Assembly (NCBI RefSeq): GCF_022865125.1
Contig: NZ_CP094828.1
Coordinates: forward strand, 2,535,219 to 2,599,218
DNA length: 64,000 nucleotides
Reading direction: 5' to 3'
From: Acuticoccus sp. I52.16.1
Lineage (GTDB): Bacteria > Pseudomonadota > Alphaproteobacteria > Rhizobiales > Amorphaceae
Below, one piece after another: positions 36,637 to 46,268 of the stretch. The stretch's first letter is position 1; every line of letters starts with the position of its first letter. The notes under the pieces are model-generated. The model had not been told where the DNA came from. It was given only the letters and a program-made list of their open reading frames with translations, and searched no databases. The position numbers and the translations under genes were made by a program.

Positions 36637-37119
36637 CAGGTGCGCTTGCCGGTTCGCAGCGCCTGCGGCCGGGTGCAGATCGGAAGCGGGTTGCTCTCGA
36701 TTTCGAGCCGCACCCACTCGTCGCGATCCCGGTCGGGGATGGCGCGGGCGTAGAGCGGCAGGCCGAGCGTGTTGACGGTCTCGAACTTGTCGGCCGGCGC
36801 GTAGTAGATCTCGAACAGCCCCTCGACGCCCTCGGGATAGAAGTACGCCTTGTCGGCCGGGACGCCGAAGGCGGCGTTGCCGCGGTAGCGCCGGAAGGTG
36901 ATCCCGCCGAAGCTGACCTCGTCGGCGACCCTCGAGCGGAGATCCGCGGCTGCGGCAGTGTTGAGGTAGGTCTCGCGAACCTCCTTGTGCGCGACGAGGT
37001 CGGCGAAGAACGAGGAGCCGCACTCGGCGCGCAGCATGACGGAGCCAGTGGCGAGCCCGCCGAGCCCGTCCTCGACGCTCTCGATCAACGACTGGCACTT
37101 CTTGCGGAGCGCGCCGGAC
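36636..37119 (-). pseudogene. Lambda GpE-type major capsid protein, C-terminal half only
   Basis: About 161 codons read open from the IS3 end at 37119; no native start. FFADLVAHKEVRETYLNTAAA, VSFGGITFRRYRGNAAFGVP, GVEGLFEIYYAPADKFETVN and GLPLYARAIPD are the C-terminal half of the phage major capsid protein E family (normally about 340 residues). Everything upstream (N terminus, protease, portal, terminase) is missing, replaced by the IS pile. Confidence 0.85.
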
Positions 37120-37172
37120 TGACCCGCGCCGGGTCTGCCGGAGGCTCCAACTCCTGAGTAGGATGGAGCCCG

Positions 37173-37499
37173 ATGAGCAGGACGACGAACAAATATTCAC
37201 CGGAAGTACGCGAGCGCGCGGTTCGGATGGTGTTGGACAATGAACACCAGCACGTGTCCCGCTGGGCGGCGATCCTGTCGATCTCCTCGAAGGTCGGCTG
37301 CGCTGCACAGACGTTGAACGAGTGGGTGAAAAAGGTCGAGGTTGACAACGGCAGGCGCGCGGGTGTGCCGAGCGACATGGCCGAGAGGATGAAGGCGCTG
37401 GAGCGGGAGAACCGCGAGTTGCGCCAGGCCAACGAGATCCTGCGCAAAGCATCGGCGTATTTCGCGCAGGCGGAGCTCGACCGCCGGTCGAAGACATGA
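37173..37499 (+). CDS. IS3-family OrfA
   Basis: 108 residues. HTH_Tnp_1-type helix-turn-helix ([35 protein letters not shown]) followed by the leucine-zipper-like coiled coil [20 protein letters not shown] that dimerises IS3 transposases. Stop overlaps the orfB start (ATGA). Confidence 0.9.
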   Translation: MSRTTNKYSPEVRERAVRMVLDNEHQHVSRWAAILSISSKVGCAAQTLNEWVKKVEVDNGRRAGVPSDMAERMKALERENRELRQANEILRKASAYFAQAELDRRSKT

Positions 37500-38401
37500 T
37501 CGCGTTCATCGACGATCACCGGGCCGAGCACGGGGTCGAGCCGATCTGCAAGGCTCTGCCGATCGCCCCGTCCACCTACCATGATCATGTGATGAAGCGG
37601 GCCGATCCGACGCGCCGCTCACCGCGGGCGCGCCGCGATGCCGAACTGCGGCCCGAGATCCGGCGCGTGTTCGACGCCAACTTTCAGGTCTACGGGGTGC
37701 GCAAGGTCTGGCGGCAGATGCGTCGAGAAGGCTTCCAAGTCGCGCGCTGCACCGTCGCCAGGCTGATGAAGGAGATGGGGATCGAAGGCATTGTTCGGGG
37801 TAAACGGGTGCGAACGTCGATTCCCGACAAGGCCGCGCCATGCCCGCTCGACCGCGTCAATCGCCAGTTCCGGGTGCCGGCTCCGAACATGCTCTGGGTG
37901 AGCGACTTCACCTACGTGGCGACGTGGCAGGGCTTCGTCCACGTCGCCTTCGTCATCGACGCATACGCCCGCCGCATCGTCGGCTGGCGGGTCAGTCGGA
38001 CCGCCCATACCGGCTTCGTCCTCGATGCCCTGGAGCAGGCCGTTCACCAGCGTCGGCCGGTAAGGGGAAAAGGCCTGGTGCATCATTCCGACAGGGGGTC
38101 GCAGTACCTGGCGATCCGCTACACCGAGCGCCTGGCCGAGGCAGGCATCGAGCCCTCGGTCGGTAGCGTCGGCGACAGCTACGACAACGCGCTGGCGGAG
38201 ACCATCAACGGCCTCTTCAAGGCAGAGGTCATCCACCGGCGCGGCCCATGGCGCAGCTTCGAGGCCGTCGAGTACGCGACCCTCGAATGGGTCGATTGGT
38301 ACAACAACCGCCGCCTTCTCGAGCCGATCGGAAACATCTCGCCTGCCGAGGCCGAAGCTCACTACCACGCAGCGCTGGAACTAACGCCCATGGCCGCGTA
38401 G
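37496..38401 (+). CDS. IS3-family OrfB (DDE transposase)
   Basis: 301 residues. HTH_21 segment near 45-100, then the rve core: [20 protein letters not shown] (first D), [17 protein letters not shown] (second D) and [20 protein letters not shown] (E, with the usual K). All catalytic residues present, so potentially active. Overlap with orfA of 4 bases suggests expression by coupling or shift at that point. Confidence 0.93.
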   Translation: MIAFIDDHRAEHGVEPICKALPIAPSTYHDHVMKRADPTRRSPRARRDAELRPEIRRVFDANFQVYGVRKVWRQMRREGFQVARCTVARLMKEMGIEGIVRGKRVRTSIPDKAAPCPLDRVNRQFRVPAPNMLWVSDFTYVATWQGFVHVAFVIDAYARRIVGWRVSRTAHTGFVLDALEQAVHQRRPVRGKGLVHHSDRGSQYLAIRYTERLAEAGIEPSVGSVGDSYDNALAETINGLFKAEVIHRRGPWRSFEAVEYATLEWVDWYNNRRLLEPIGNISPAEAEAHYHAALELTPMAA

Positions 38402-38440
38402 CTAAGACAAACTGGCCTCCGGAATTCCCGGTGCAGTTCA

Positions 38441-38644
38441 ATCGGGGTGGCGGAGCTGTGCCGTAAGCATGGGATCAGCGACGCGACGTTCTACACGTGG
38501 CGCAAGCGCTTTGGCGGCATGGAGGTCTCGGACGCCAAGCGGCTGAAGGCGCTGGAGGACGAGAACGCCCGCCTCAAGAAGCTCCTCGCCGAACAGATGC
38601 TCGACGTGGCGACATTGCGGGATGCTGTGGGAACAAACTTCTGA
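38441..38644 (+). pseudogene. IS407-like OrfA, N-terminus missing
   Basis: Reads IGVAELCRKHGISDATFYTW, then RLKALEDENARLKKLLAEQ with a zipper helix, ending at TGA 38644. About 20 N-terminal residues are missing because element A abuts it. Confidence 0.82.
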
Positions 38645-39052
38645 CGCCCGGCGCGCGGAGAGGCTTCGTGAGCTGGGCGATTGAAAAGAAGGGGTATTCC
38701 CAGCGGCGCGCCTGTGCCCTGATCGGGATGCATCCGAGAACCTACCGATATCGGTCGCAGCGGCCGGACGATGCGGCCATGCGCGAACGGCGGAAGGCGC
38801 TGGCGAACGAGCGGCGCCGGTTCGGCTCCCGACGACTGCACATCCTGCTGCGTCGTGAAGGCCTGGAGGTAAACCACAAGAAGCTGTTCCGCCTGTACCG
38901 TGAGGAACGGCTGACGGTGCGACGCCGTGGCGGCCGCAAACGTGCGATCGGAATGCGCGCGCCGATGACGCTGCCGCAGGGGCCGAACCAGCGTAAGCCT
39001 CCGGTAAAGGCCGCCTTGTTGGCGGGCAGCGGGGCGGCGGAGAACTGTGCGT

Positions 39053-39466
39053 ATGGACAGGCATACGCACAGGGCGTTCGAGCGGATCGAGTTGGTCGAG
39101 ACGGGCCGCCGGCGTCGCTGGAGCGATGACGATAAGCTGAAGATCGTGCTGGAGAGCCTGGCGGGTCCGCGGCTGGTCTCGGCGACGGCCCGGCGGCACG
39201 GGATCTCGCGCTCCCTGCTGGTGACGTGGCGGCGCGCGTTCCGGGTGGAGCCGCCCCGATCTGAGAAGACGCCGACCTTCGTGCCCGCCATCATCGAGCC
39301 GGCCCCGCCGGAGCCTGAGCGGCAGCCGACAGAGCCGCGGACTGAAGCCCCGGCGACGATCTCGCGGATGGAGATCATTCTCACTTGCGGCCGGCGGATC
39401 GTCGTCAGCGCCGACGTGGACGGCAAGGCGCTCGCGCGCGTGGTCGCGGTTCTGGAGCGTCGATGA
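39053..39466 (+). CDS. tnpA: IS66 accessory protein TnpA
   Basis: 137 residues from ATG 39053 (GTG 39047 also possible). IELVETGRRRRWSDDDKLKI and SATARRHGISRSLLVTWRRA form the N-terminal HTH, and a proline-rich linker leads to the C-terminal IILTCGRRIVVSADVDGKAL block. Stop overlaps the tnpB start by 4 bases. Confidence 0.9.
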   Translation: MDRHTHRAFERIELVETGRRRRWSDDDKLKIVLESLAGPRLVSATARRHGISRSLLVTWRRAFRVEPPRSEKTPTFVPAIIEPAPPEPERQPTEPRTEAPATISRMEIILTCGRRIVVSADVDGKALARVVAVLERR

Positions 39467-39810
39467 TCCCGGTTCCGAGCGGCGTCAGGGTGTGGCTGGC
39501 GACCGGGCACACGGACATGCGCAAGGGATTCCCTGGCCTGTCGCTGCTGGTCCAGGAGGTGCTGCGGCGCGACCCGTTGAGCGGCCATCTGTTCTGCTTC
39601 CGCGGGCGCCGGGGCGATCTTCTGAAGGTGATCTGGCACGACGGCCAGGGCGCGTGTCTGTTCACCAAGCGGCTGGAGCGCGGTCGCTTCCTGTGGCCCT
39701 CGCCCGCCGATGGTGCGGTGACGATCAGCCCGGGGCAGCTCGGCTATCTGCTCGAAGGGATCGACTGGCGCCACCCGCAGGAGACGTGGCGACCGACCTC
39801 GGTCGGGTGA
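39463..39810 (+). CDS. tnpB: IS66 accessory protein TnpB (Orf2)
   Basis: 115 residues. VRVWLATGHTDMRKGFPGLS and HLFCFRGRRGDLLKVIWHDG, GACLFTKRLERGRFLWP are the diagnostic IS66 Orf2 blocks. Required with TnpA for transposition. 44 bases separate it from tnpC. Confidence 0.93.
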   Translation: MIPVPSGVRVWLATGHTDMRKGFPGLSLLVQEVLRRDPLSGHLFCFRGRRGDLLKVIWHDGQGACLFTKRLERGRFLWPSPADGAVTISPGQLGYLLEGIDWRHPQETWRPTSVG

Positions 39811-39854
39811 CGTTTTACCTTGGCCGGGGCCGGCGATCGTGATTCGCTGAAGGC

Positions 39855-41471
39855 GTGAACAGCGCCGCCGATTCGCTTCCCGACGACCTTGCCAGCGCCC
39901 ACGCGATGATCCGCGCGGAGCGGGCACGCCGTCTCGCTGCCGAGGCGGCGCAGTCGGACGTGACCGCCCTGGTCGCCCATCTGAAGCTCCAGATCGAGAA
40001 GCTGAGGCGCGAGCTCTACGGCAGCCGCTCCGAGCGCAAGGCGCGCCTGCTCGAGCAGATGGAGCTGCAGCTGGAGGACCTCGAGACGACGGCGAGCGAG
40101 GACGAGCGCGCCGCCGAGGACGCGGCGACACGGGCCGGGGCGGACGCCGCGTTCACCCGCAAGCGGCCCGCGCGCAAACCCTTCCCGGCCCATCTGCCGC
40201 GCGAGCGCGTCATCGTCGAAGCGCCCGAGAGCTGCCCGTGCTGCGGCTCGACCCGGCTGTCGAAGCTCGGCGAGGACATCACCGAGACGCTGGAGGTGAT
40301 CCCCCGCCGGTGGAAGGTCGTCCAGACGGTGCGCGAGCGGTTCGCCTGCCGTCAGTGCGAACGGGTGACGCAGCCGCCGGCGCCGTTCCACGTGACGCCG
40401 CGCGGCTTTGCCGGACCGCACCTTCTGGCGACCATCCTGTTCGACAAGTTCGGCCAGCATTTGCCGCTGAACCGGCAGAGCGAGCGCTATGCCCGCGAGG
40501 GCATCGACCTGTCGGTCTCGACGCTCGCCGACCAAGTCGGCGCCGCGACGGCCGCCCTGGCTCCGCTCCACACCCTGATCGAGGCGCATGTCAAAGCCGC
40601 CGAGCGCCTTCACGGCGACGACACCACGGTACCGATCCTCGCCAAAGGCAAGACGATCACGGGCCACATCTGGACCTACGTTCGCGACGACCGCCCGTTC
40701 GCCGGCCCCGCGCCGCCGGCCGCGCTCTACTACGCCTCGCGCGATCGGCGGCAGGAGCATCCCGAGCGCCATCTTGGAGGCTTCGCCGGCATCCTGCAGG
40801 CCGACGCCTACAGCGGCTACAACTCGCTCACCGACCCGTCGCGCGCCGAGGGCGCGGTCACGCCGGCGCTGTGCTGGGCGCACGCCAGGCGGAAGTTCTT
40901 CGAGCTCGCCGACATTGCGGCCAACGCGCGGCGGGGCCGACAGGCGGCGGCGATCTCGCCTGTTGCGCTTCAGGCCGTCCGCCGCATCGATGCGCTGTTC
41001 GACATCGAGCGCACCATCAATGGCTTTGATGCGGCCGAGCGTTTGCGCGTCCGGCAGGAGGCAAGTGCACCGCTGGTGAGCAACCTCGAAGCCTGGCTGC
41101 GCGAGGAACGCGCTCTCCTGTCGCGATCGGCATCGGTCGCCAAGCCCATCGACTATATGCTGAAGCGCTGGGACCGCTTCGCCGGGTTCCTCGAGGACGG
41201 CCGGATCTGCCTCACCAACAATGCGGCCGAGTGCGCGCTCCGGGGCTTTGCCCTCGGCCGCAAGGCGTGGCTCTTCGCCGGATCCGAGCGCGGGGCCGAC
41301 CGGGCCGCGACCATGGCGACGCTGATCGGGACGGCCAAGCTGAACGACATCGACCCTCAGGCCTGGCTCGCCGACGTGCTGGCGCGGATCGCCGCCACGC
41401 CGCAGGGACGGCTTCCCGAGCTGCTGCCGTGGAACTGGACGGGGCCAGCGCCCTCAGCCGCCATCGCCTGA
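39855..41471 (+). CDS. tnpC: IS66-family transposase TnpC
   Basis: 538 residues from GTG 39855. Coiled-coil N terminus ([20 protein letters not shown]), zinc finger [13 protein letters not shown] with FACRQCERV, then the DDE domain: [17 protein letters not shown] (D), [14 protein letters not shown] (D), [15 protein letters not shown] and [20 protein letters not shown] (E). All features intact. Confidence 0.93.
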   Translation: MNSAADSLPDDLASAHAMIRAERARRLAAEAAQSDVTALVAHLKLQIEKLRRELYGSRSERKARLLEQMELQLEDLETTASEDERAAEDAATRAGADAAFTRKRPARKPFPAHLPRERVIVEAPESCPCCGSTRLSKLGEDITETLEVIPRRWKVVQTVRERFACRQCERVTQPPAPFHVTPRGFAGPHLLATILFDKFGQHLPLNRQSERYAREGIDLSVSTLADQVGAATAALAPLHTLIEAHVKAAERLHGDDTTVPILAKGKTITGHIWTYVRDDRPFAGPAPPAALYYASRDRRQEHPERHLGGFAGILQADAYSGYNSLTDPSRAEGAVTPALCWAHARRKFFELADIAANARRGRQAAAISPVALQAVRRIDALFDIERTINGFDAAERLRVRQEASAPLVSNLEAWLREERALLSRSASVAKPIDYMLKRWDRFAGFLEDGRICLTNNAAECALRGFALGRKAWLFAGSERGADRAATMATLIGTAKLNDIDPQAWLADVLARIAATPQGRLPELLPWNWTGPAPSAAIA

Positions 41472-42066
41472 GCCACGGCCGCCGCCTGCCACGGCATACG
41501 ATCCGCCGTGCCCGCGGCCCTCGCCGGATGCTTACGCACCAGCGCTGGAGCCTCGACTTCGTCGCCGATCAGCTGAGCGACGGGCGGCGCTTCCGGGTGC
41601 TGGTCGTGGTCGACGACTTCACCCGCGAGTGTCTGGCGCTGGTCGTCGACACGTCGTTGTCGGGCGCTCGGGTCGCGCGCGAGCTCGACAGGCTAATCGC
41701 CCAGCGTGGCAAGCCGCTGATGGCCGTCAGCGACAACGGCACGGAACTGACCTCCCGCGCGATCCTGGAATGGCAGAAGGACCGCCGCGTCGAGTGGCAC
41801 TACATTGCGCCCGGCAAGCCGATGCAGAACGGCTTTGTGGGGAGCCTGAACGGCCGGTTCCGCGACGAGTGCCTGAACGAGCACCTCTTCCGTAGCCTGC
41901 CAAACCCGCGCCGCCTCATCGAGGAATGGCGCATCGACTACAATCACGACCGGCCGCACACCAGCCTCGGCGGCCTCACCCCCAACGAGTTTGCAACCCG
42001 GTCCCGACAGGACCACAACACGAACAGAGCACAGCTATGAGCGGGGACACTTCGGGGGCAACGTCA

Positions 42067-42830
42067 GTGAGAACAGGGCCTTGCTCCAACGCATCCGGGT
42101 GATCCACAAGGACAGCGCCGGCGTCTATGGCGCGCCTCGCGTTCACGCGGTGCCGCGTGCGGACGGGCACGGTTTCGGGCGCCATCGCGTCGCAAGGCTC
42201 ATGCGGCGGGCTGGGCTCAGGGGAAGGGCTGCCTTGCCCCGCCGGGTGCGCACGACGGACAGCCGGCATGCGTTCCCCATCGCACCGAACCGGCTGGTCA
42301 ACGCTTCGTGGCGGCTCGGCCGAATGAGGTGTGGCTCGCAGATCTGACCTACGTCCCGACCGGCGAAGGCTGGCTCTTCCTCGCCGCCATCATCGACATG
42401 GCGACCCGCAAGGTGGTCGGTTGGGCAATGCGCCAGACACTGCACGCGGACATCGCCATCGACGCGCTCAGGATGGCGATCGAACGGCAACGCACGCCGG
42501 CCGGCCTCATTCATCACAGCGACCGCGGGGTCCAATACGCTGCCGAGGCCTACCGCCAGGTCCTTGCCGCAGCGGGTATAACCCCGTCCATGAGCCGCAG
42601 GGGCAACGGCCTCGACAACGCGCCGATGGAGAGCCTCTTCCACCCCCTCAAAGTCGAGCGCGTCCATCACCAGATCTACCCGACACGTGACGCCGCACGC
42701 CGTGATCTGTTCGGGTACATCGAAGGCTTCTACAATCCCCGCCGCCTTCACTCCGCTCTCGGCTATCGATCACCAGCCGAGGCCGAGCGAATGCCGGCAT
42801 AACCCCGTCCACTTTTTCGGGGCAGGATCA
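42067..42830 (+). pseudogene. IS3-family element C remnant (orfB)
   Basis: Begins exactly at the right end of element B with SENRALLQRIRVIHKDSAGV and GHGFGRHRVARLMRRAGLRG; a frameshift near 42300 separates it from the catalytic part AARPNEVWLADLTYVPTGEG (D), GLIHHSDRGVQYAAEAYR (D) and NGLDNAPMESLFHPLKVE (E). Ends with the IS3-type terminus ACTTTTTCGGGGCAGGATCA at 42830. OrfA and the left end are absent. Confidence 0.8.
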
Positions 42831-43043
42831 ATTTTTACGCCGAAGACCAACGGCAAGGCCGAGCGCTCTATCCAGCCCCTCCTTCGCGAGGGGGCCTACG
42901 CGATCCCATACCGCTCTTCAGACAGTCGAACGCGCGATCTGCCGAGGTGGCTCACGTGGTACATTGAACATCGACCGCACGCCGCCCTTCACAGCCGTCC
43001 TCCCGCCGACGCGCCGCACAACCTTGTGAGACGTCACAGCTAG
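42831..43043 (+). pseudogene. IS481-family transposase C-terminal relic
   Basis: About 70 residues: TPKTNGKAERSIQPLLREGA then YAIPYRSSDSRTRDLPRWLT and EHRPHAALHSRPP, matching the C-terminal block of IS481 transposases, including the catalytic glutamate context NGKAER. It starts where element C ends, so element C had inserted in it. The remaining 89 bases to the next gene show nothing recognisable. Confidence 0.75.
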
Positions 43044-43132
43044 AGCCATGTGGCAGCTCATCCGTGGACGCTCGGCGGACCCGGTTCCGAGAGCGGCGAC
43101 GCCGTCGACACCTCCCATGCAAAGGCCCCTTC

Positions 43133-43459
43133 ATGATCCGATCGCTTCGCCGGCTCCTCTCCCTGCCGTTCCAGGTCCTGGGATACGCCTGTTTTCTCGG
43201 CGCATTCGTCACGGGCTTCATTAGTATCTGGAACATGGTCAAGGACGAGGCGGCGCCGGGCATGCAGCTGGGCGAACTGTGGTTCCGCCTCTCACCCGAG
43301 ACGTTGCAGCTCGCCCAGCCGGCGGTTCAACGCTATCTCCACCCCGCGATCTGGGATCCGGGCGTGCTCACCTTCCTGCTGCTGCCGAGCTGGTTCGCGC
43401 TGATCCTCCTCGCCGCATTGTGCCTCTTGATCGCACAACTCATCTATAGGGTCCGATAA
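43133..43459 (+). CDS. Small hypothetical membrane protein
   Basis: 108 residues from ATG 43133. Two clear membrane segments: FQVLGYACFLGAFVTGFISIW (about 13-33) and VLTFLLLPSWFALILLAALC (about 80-100), with a polar middle loop of about 45 residues. I recognise no family. It is 15 bases before msrA in the same direction, with a good ribosome-binding site between, so they may be co-transcribed. Confidence 0.6.
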   Translation: MIRSLRRLLSLPFQVLGYACFLGAFVTGFISIWNMVKDEAAPGMQLGELWFRLSPETLQLAQPAVQRYLHPAIWDPGVLTFLLLPSWFALILLAALCLLIAQLIYRVR

Positions 43460-43474
43460 CAAGGGAGAGGCGCG

Positions 43475-44134
43475 ATGAATATCATGCAGCTATTCGGCAA
43501 GTCCCTCGACATCCCGTCCGCCGCGGACGCGCTCCCCGGCCGGCCCGACCCGATCGTCACCGCCGATCGCCACGCCGTGAACGGCGAGCCGCTGAAGGGC
43601 GACTGGACCGGCCTCGGGACCGTCGTCTTCGCACTCGGGTGCTTCTGGGGTGCGGAGCGGATCTTCTGGCGTACGGCGGGGGTGAAGGTCACCGCCGTCG
43701 GTTATGTCGGCGGGCATACCCCGAACCCGACCTACCGCGAGGTCTGCACCGGGCGCACCGGGCATACCGAGGGCGTGCTCGTGGTCTACGACCCGGCCGT
43801 CGTCTCGTTCGAGACCTTGGTCAAGCTCTTCTTCGAGAGCCATGATCCGACCCAGGGCATGCGCCAAGGCAACGACGTCGGCACGCAGTACCGCTCGGCG
43901 ATCTTCACCGAGAGTGCGCAGGAGCGCGCCAGCGCCGAGGCGATCAAGGCGGCCTACGCCGCGACGCTGAAGGCCAAGGGCTACGGCCCGATCACCACCG
44001 AGATCGGCGGTGCGGTGCCGTTCTACTACGCCGAGACCGAGCACCAGCAGTACCTGCACAAGGTGCCGAACGGCTATTGCGGGCTCGGCGGCACGGGCGT
44101 CGGCTGTCCGGTCGGGACGGGCGCCGCGGCCTGA
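43475..44134 (+). CDS. msrA: Peptide methionine-(S)-S-oxide reductase
   Basis: 219 residues, preceded by [30 protein letters not shown] carries the catalytic cysteine (GCFWG, about residue 56). [27 protein letters not shown] and [20 protein letters not shown] are the conserved blocks, and [20 protein letters not shown] includes a resolving cysteine. It repairs oxidised methionine using thioredoxin. The C-terminal glycine/cysteine tail runs into a 61-base antisense overlap with the convergent mepA gene. Confidence 0.95.
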   Translation: MNIMQLFGKSLDIPSAADALPGRPDPIVTADRHAVNGEPLKGDWTGLGTVVFALGCFWGAERIFWRTAGVKVTAVGYVGGHTPNPTYREVCTGRTGHTEGVLVVYDPAVVSFETLVKLFFESHDPTQGMRQGNDVGTQYRSAIFTESAQERASAEAIKAAYAATLKAKGYGPITTEIGGAVPFYYAETEHQQYLHKVPNGYCGLGGTGVGCPVGTGAAA

Positions 44135-45306
44135 TCGGGCGCGGCGGCGGCACCGTCCGTCGCGGAGGGCGTCCGGTTCGCGAGGGCGGCGCCATCCGTG
44201 GCGGGCCCCGGCGGGGCGGCGCTCATGGGCTCCGGTGCCGGAGGCGCGGTGGTGCCGGGCGGCGCCGGGGTCGGCACGGAGACGTGGGACGGCGCGGCCA
44301 GAAGCTCGCGGCAGGCGGGCGGCATCCGCTCCACCGTGAGGGGCGACTTGGGCTTGGCCTTCGGGTCCGGCGTCCAGGGTGCGGGCGTGTACCAATAGTC
44401 GAGCTGGGTGCCGCAGCCGGTGCCCTTCGGCGGCGGGCTCTGCGGTTCGCACGCGGGCGAGCCGGCGGGGCATTTCAGGCGCACGTGGAAATGCGAATCG
44501 TGCCCGTACCAGGGGCGGATGTGGCGCAGGAAGCCCCGCCGCGGCCAGCTCATGTCGCACATCGCCTTCTTGATGTGCGGGTGGACGAAGACCCGCTCCA
44601 CCCGCGGGTCCGACGCCGCCTCGCGCACCAGCGCGGCGATGTGCGGCGTGAACCGCTCGGGGTCCGCGGCCGTCCCGGCGGCGTTCAGCATGGTGACGAA
44701 GTCCATCGTCTCGCGGGCCTCCGGCGAGAGCGGCGCCTCGGGCCGCGCGGCGAACCAGATGTCGACGTCGAGGCCCACCTGATGGCTGGCGTGGCCGAAC
44801 GGCATCGGCCCGCCGCGCGGCTGGCTCATGTCGCCCACCAGGATGCCGTTGAGCCCGCCCCCGGCAGCCGCCGCGGCGAGGTCCTCGACGAAGGCGATGG
44901 TCTCCGGATGACCCCAGCGGCGGTTGCGCGACAGGCGCATCGCACTGTGATGCGGCCCGTCGGCGGCGAGCTGTGCGGCGCCGGCGAGGCAGCCGCGGCT
45001 GTAGCCGCCGATGGCGCGGGTCGGCGGCGCCGTCGGCCCATGCACTGCGCCGAAGCGGGCTTTCGCCGGCGCCGACCCGGCCGGCGCCGCGGCCTCACGC
45101 GCCTTGCGCCGGGGCTTGCCGGGCGGGACCTTGGCCCGGGTCCCGGCCCGCTTCCGGCGCCGCGCGTCGGCGAGGACGGCGCCCGCGGCAGCGGTCTCGG
45201 CGGTGAGGCGCGGCGTATTCTCGCCTCTACCGTCGCGGGCGGCGGCGCCGGTGGCGAGCAGCGTCGTCAGCAGCGCTGCGATCAGACGTCCGCCGGCGCG
45301 CCTCAC
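44074..45306 (-). CDS. mepA: MepA-like penicillin-insensitive murein endopeptidase (M74)
   Basis: About 410 residues from GTG 45306, two bases after the esterase stop. N-terminal signal peptide ([18 protein letters not shown]), then a basic linker. The M74 metal site is complete: [20 protein letters not shown] (H-x6-D), [13 protein letters not shown], and [20 protein letters not shown] (HxH). It cuts D-Ala-mDAP crosslinks in periplasmic peptidoglycan. A 90-residue Pro/Ala-rich tail beyond the usual end is unusual and overlaps msrA antisense. Confidence 0.9.
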   Translation of the reverse strand: MRRAGGRLIAALLTTLLATGAAARDGRGENTPRLTAETAAAGAVLADARRRKRAGTRAKVPPGKPRRKAREAAAPAGSAPAKARFGAVHGPTAPPTRAIGGYSRGCLAGAAQLAADGPHHSAMRLSRNRRWGHPETIAFVEDLAAAAAGGGLNGILVGDMSQPRGGPMPFGHASHQVGLDVDIWFAARPEAPLSPEARETMDFVTMLNAAGTAADPERFTPHIAALVREAASDPRVERVFVHPHIKKAMCDMSWPRRGFLRHIRPWYGHDSHFHVRLKCPAGSPACEPQSPPPKGTGCGTQLDYWYTPAPWTPDPKAKPKSPLTVERMPPACRELLAAPSHVSVPTPAPPGTTAPPAPEPMSAAPPGPATDGAALANRTPSATDGAAAAPDQAAAPVPTGQPTPVPPSPQ

Positions 45307-45308
45307 GA

Positions 45309-46130
45309 CTATTCGCCCGCGAACATGCGCCAGCCCGCCTCGATCCACCCGGCGTCGACCATGTGGCCGCCCTCGTGCAGGCATTCGACGATGCGCGTCT
45401 CGTCGTCGCCGGTGGTTTGTTCGCACGTCAGCCCCGCGGCGACCGCGATCGGCATGGGCGCGCCATGGTGCGCCGCGGCGCGGAACATCACCAACGCCTC
45501 GTCCACCACGCCCTGACGGGTGTCGGCGATGGCGCGGCCATCGAGGGGGACCACGGTGTCGGCCGTCCCGTGGATATGGAGGAGGTCGACCGGCGGGTTC
45601 GGGCAGTCCCGCGGGAGCGGCGCCCAGAAGGTCCCGGCGACCGGCACGAAGGCGAAGAAGCGGTCGCCGCGGCGGCAGGCGAGGGTCCACGTCATCATGC
45701 CGCCGCCGGAGAAGCCCGCGGCGAGCAGCCGGTCGGAGTCGATGGCGAAGCGCTCCGCCGCGTCGTCCAGGACGGCGTCGAAGGCGGCGAGCTCGATCGC
45801 GTCGTCGTCGAGCCCGCGGCGGGGAGCGTTGCGGATCAGCCATCCCTTCGACGCGCTGTCGAGCGCGATCAGCGCGACGCCCAGCCGGTCCGCCACCTCA
45901 CGCAGCGCGGCGAAGTTCATCACCCCCTCGGCCGTCGCGCCGTAACCGTGGCTGTAGACGATCGCGCCGAAGGGGCCGTCCCCCTCGGGCAGTGCGATGC
46001 GATAGGTGCGCGCGCCGACGGTGCAGGCGCTGTCCGGCCCGCAGGCCAGCGCGGGCCGAGGCTCCAGTGCGAGCAGCGCGAAAAGGCCGAGCAGAAGCGG
46101 CAGCAGAGCCGCGAGAGACCGGTGACGCAA
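45309..46130 (-). CDS. Secreted PHB-depolymerase/LpqC-like esterase
   Basis: 273 residues, signal peptide LAALLPLLLGLFALLALEPRPALA with CGPDSAC after it. Alpha/beta hydrolase: VYSHGYGATAEG (oxyanion region), AAGFSGGGMMTWTLAC near 142 with the G-x-S-x-G nucleophile, LHIHGTADTVVPLDG (acid), and HEGGHMVDAGWI (histidine). Likely a carboxylesterase of the poly(3-hydroxyalkanoate) depolymerase / feruloyl esterase superfamily; the true substrate is not determined. Co-directional with mepA. Confidence 0.82.
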   Translation of the reverse strand: MRHRSLAALLPLLLGLFALLALEPRPALACGPDSACTVGARTYRIALPEGDGPFGAIVYSHGYGATAEGVMNFAALREVADRLGVALIALDSASKGWLIRNAPRRGLDDDAIELAAFDAVLDDAAERFAIDSDRLLAAGFSGGGMMTWTLACRRGDRFFAFVPVAGTFWAPLPRDCPNPPVDLLHIHGTADTVVPLDGRAIADTRQGVVDEALVMFRAAAHHGAPMPIAVAAGLTCEQTTGDDETRIVECLHEGGHMVDAGWIEAGWRMFAGE

Positions 46131-46268
46131 GGGGCGATCCTCCCATCGCCTTTCCTAGCACGCCCGGCGTCTGCGCGGCAGGCCCCCGCCATTGTCGCAG
46201 GCCCACCCTTGCCGCGCGCGGCGCCAGGCACCATTGCCAAAGAAAGGCGTGGGAGCAGGGAGACGGCC

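Larger units (their letters stand above)
37120..38440 (+). mobile_element. IS3-family element A, complete
   Basis: 1321 bases with imperfect terminal inverted repeats: left TGACCCGCGCCGGGTCTGCC at 37120, right (inward) TGAACTGCACCGGGAATTCC at 38440. Contains intact orfA and orfB. No 3-4 bp target duplication: GAC precedes and ATC follows. It joins a phage capsid fragment on the left to a truncated IS3 (element B) on the right, so adjacent sequence was probably deleted after insertion. Confidence 0.88.
38993..41535 (+). mobile_element. IS66-family element, complete
   Basis: 2543 bases with ends GTAAGCCTCCGG (38993) and, inward from 41535, GTAAGCATCCGG. Target duplication of 8 bases with one mismatch: GAACCAGC (38985-38992) and GCACCAGC (41536-41543). 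Carries tnpA, tnpB and tnpC in the standard order. Inserted in orfB of element B. Confidence 0.92.
38632..42040 (+). pseudogene. IS407-like OrfB interrupted by IS66
   Basis: Entered by a -1 shift from orfA (NKLLTPGARRGF). The 5' part (to 38992) has SQRRACALIGMHPRTYRYRS and RFGSRRLHILLRREGLEVN; the 3' part (41544-42040) has [20 protein letters not shown] (D), [15 protein letters not shown] (D) and [14 protein letters not shown] (E). The intact copy would be a normal DDE transposase; here it is broken in two. Confidence 0.85.
38441..42066 (+). mobile_element. IS3-family element B (IS407-like), left end lost and split by IS66
   Basis: Starts inside orfA where element A ends and resumes after the IS66 at 41536, finishing near 42066 at ACTTCGGGGGCAACGTCA, a typical right end for this group. 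Removing the IS66 and one copy of its 8-base target joins GPNQR and WSLDFVADQ into an uninterrupted orfB. Confidence 0.85.

Noticed and set aside
42687-42830. 5' part of the open frame leading into the IS481 relic
   Set aside because: Before 42831 this frame is out of phase with the IS3 element C transposase and only reads its shadow; the IS481 homology starts after the IS3 end.
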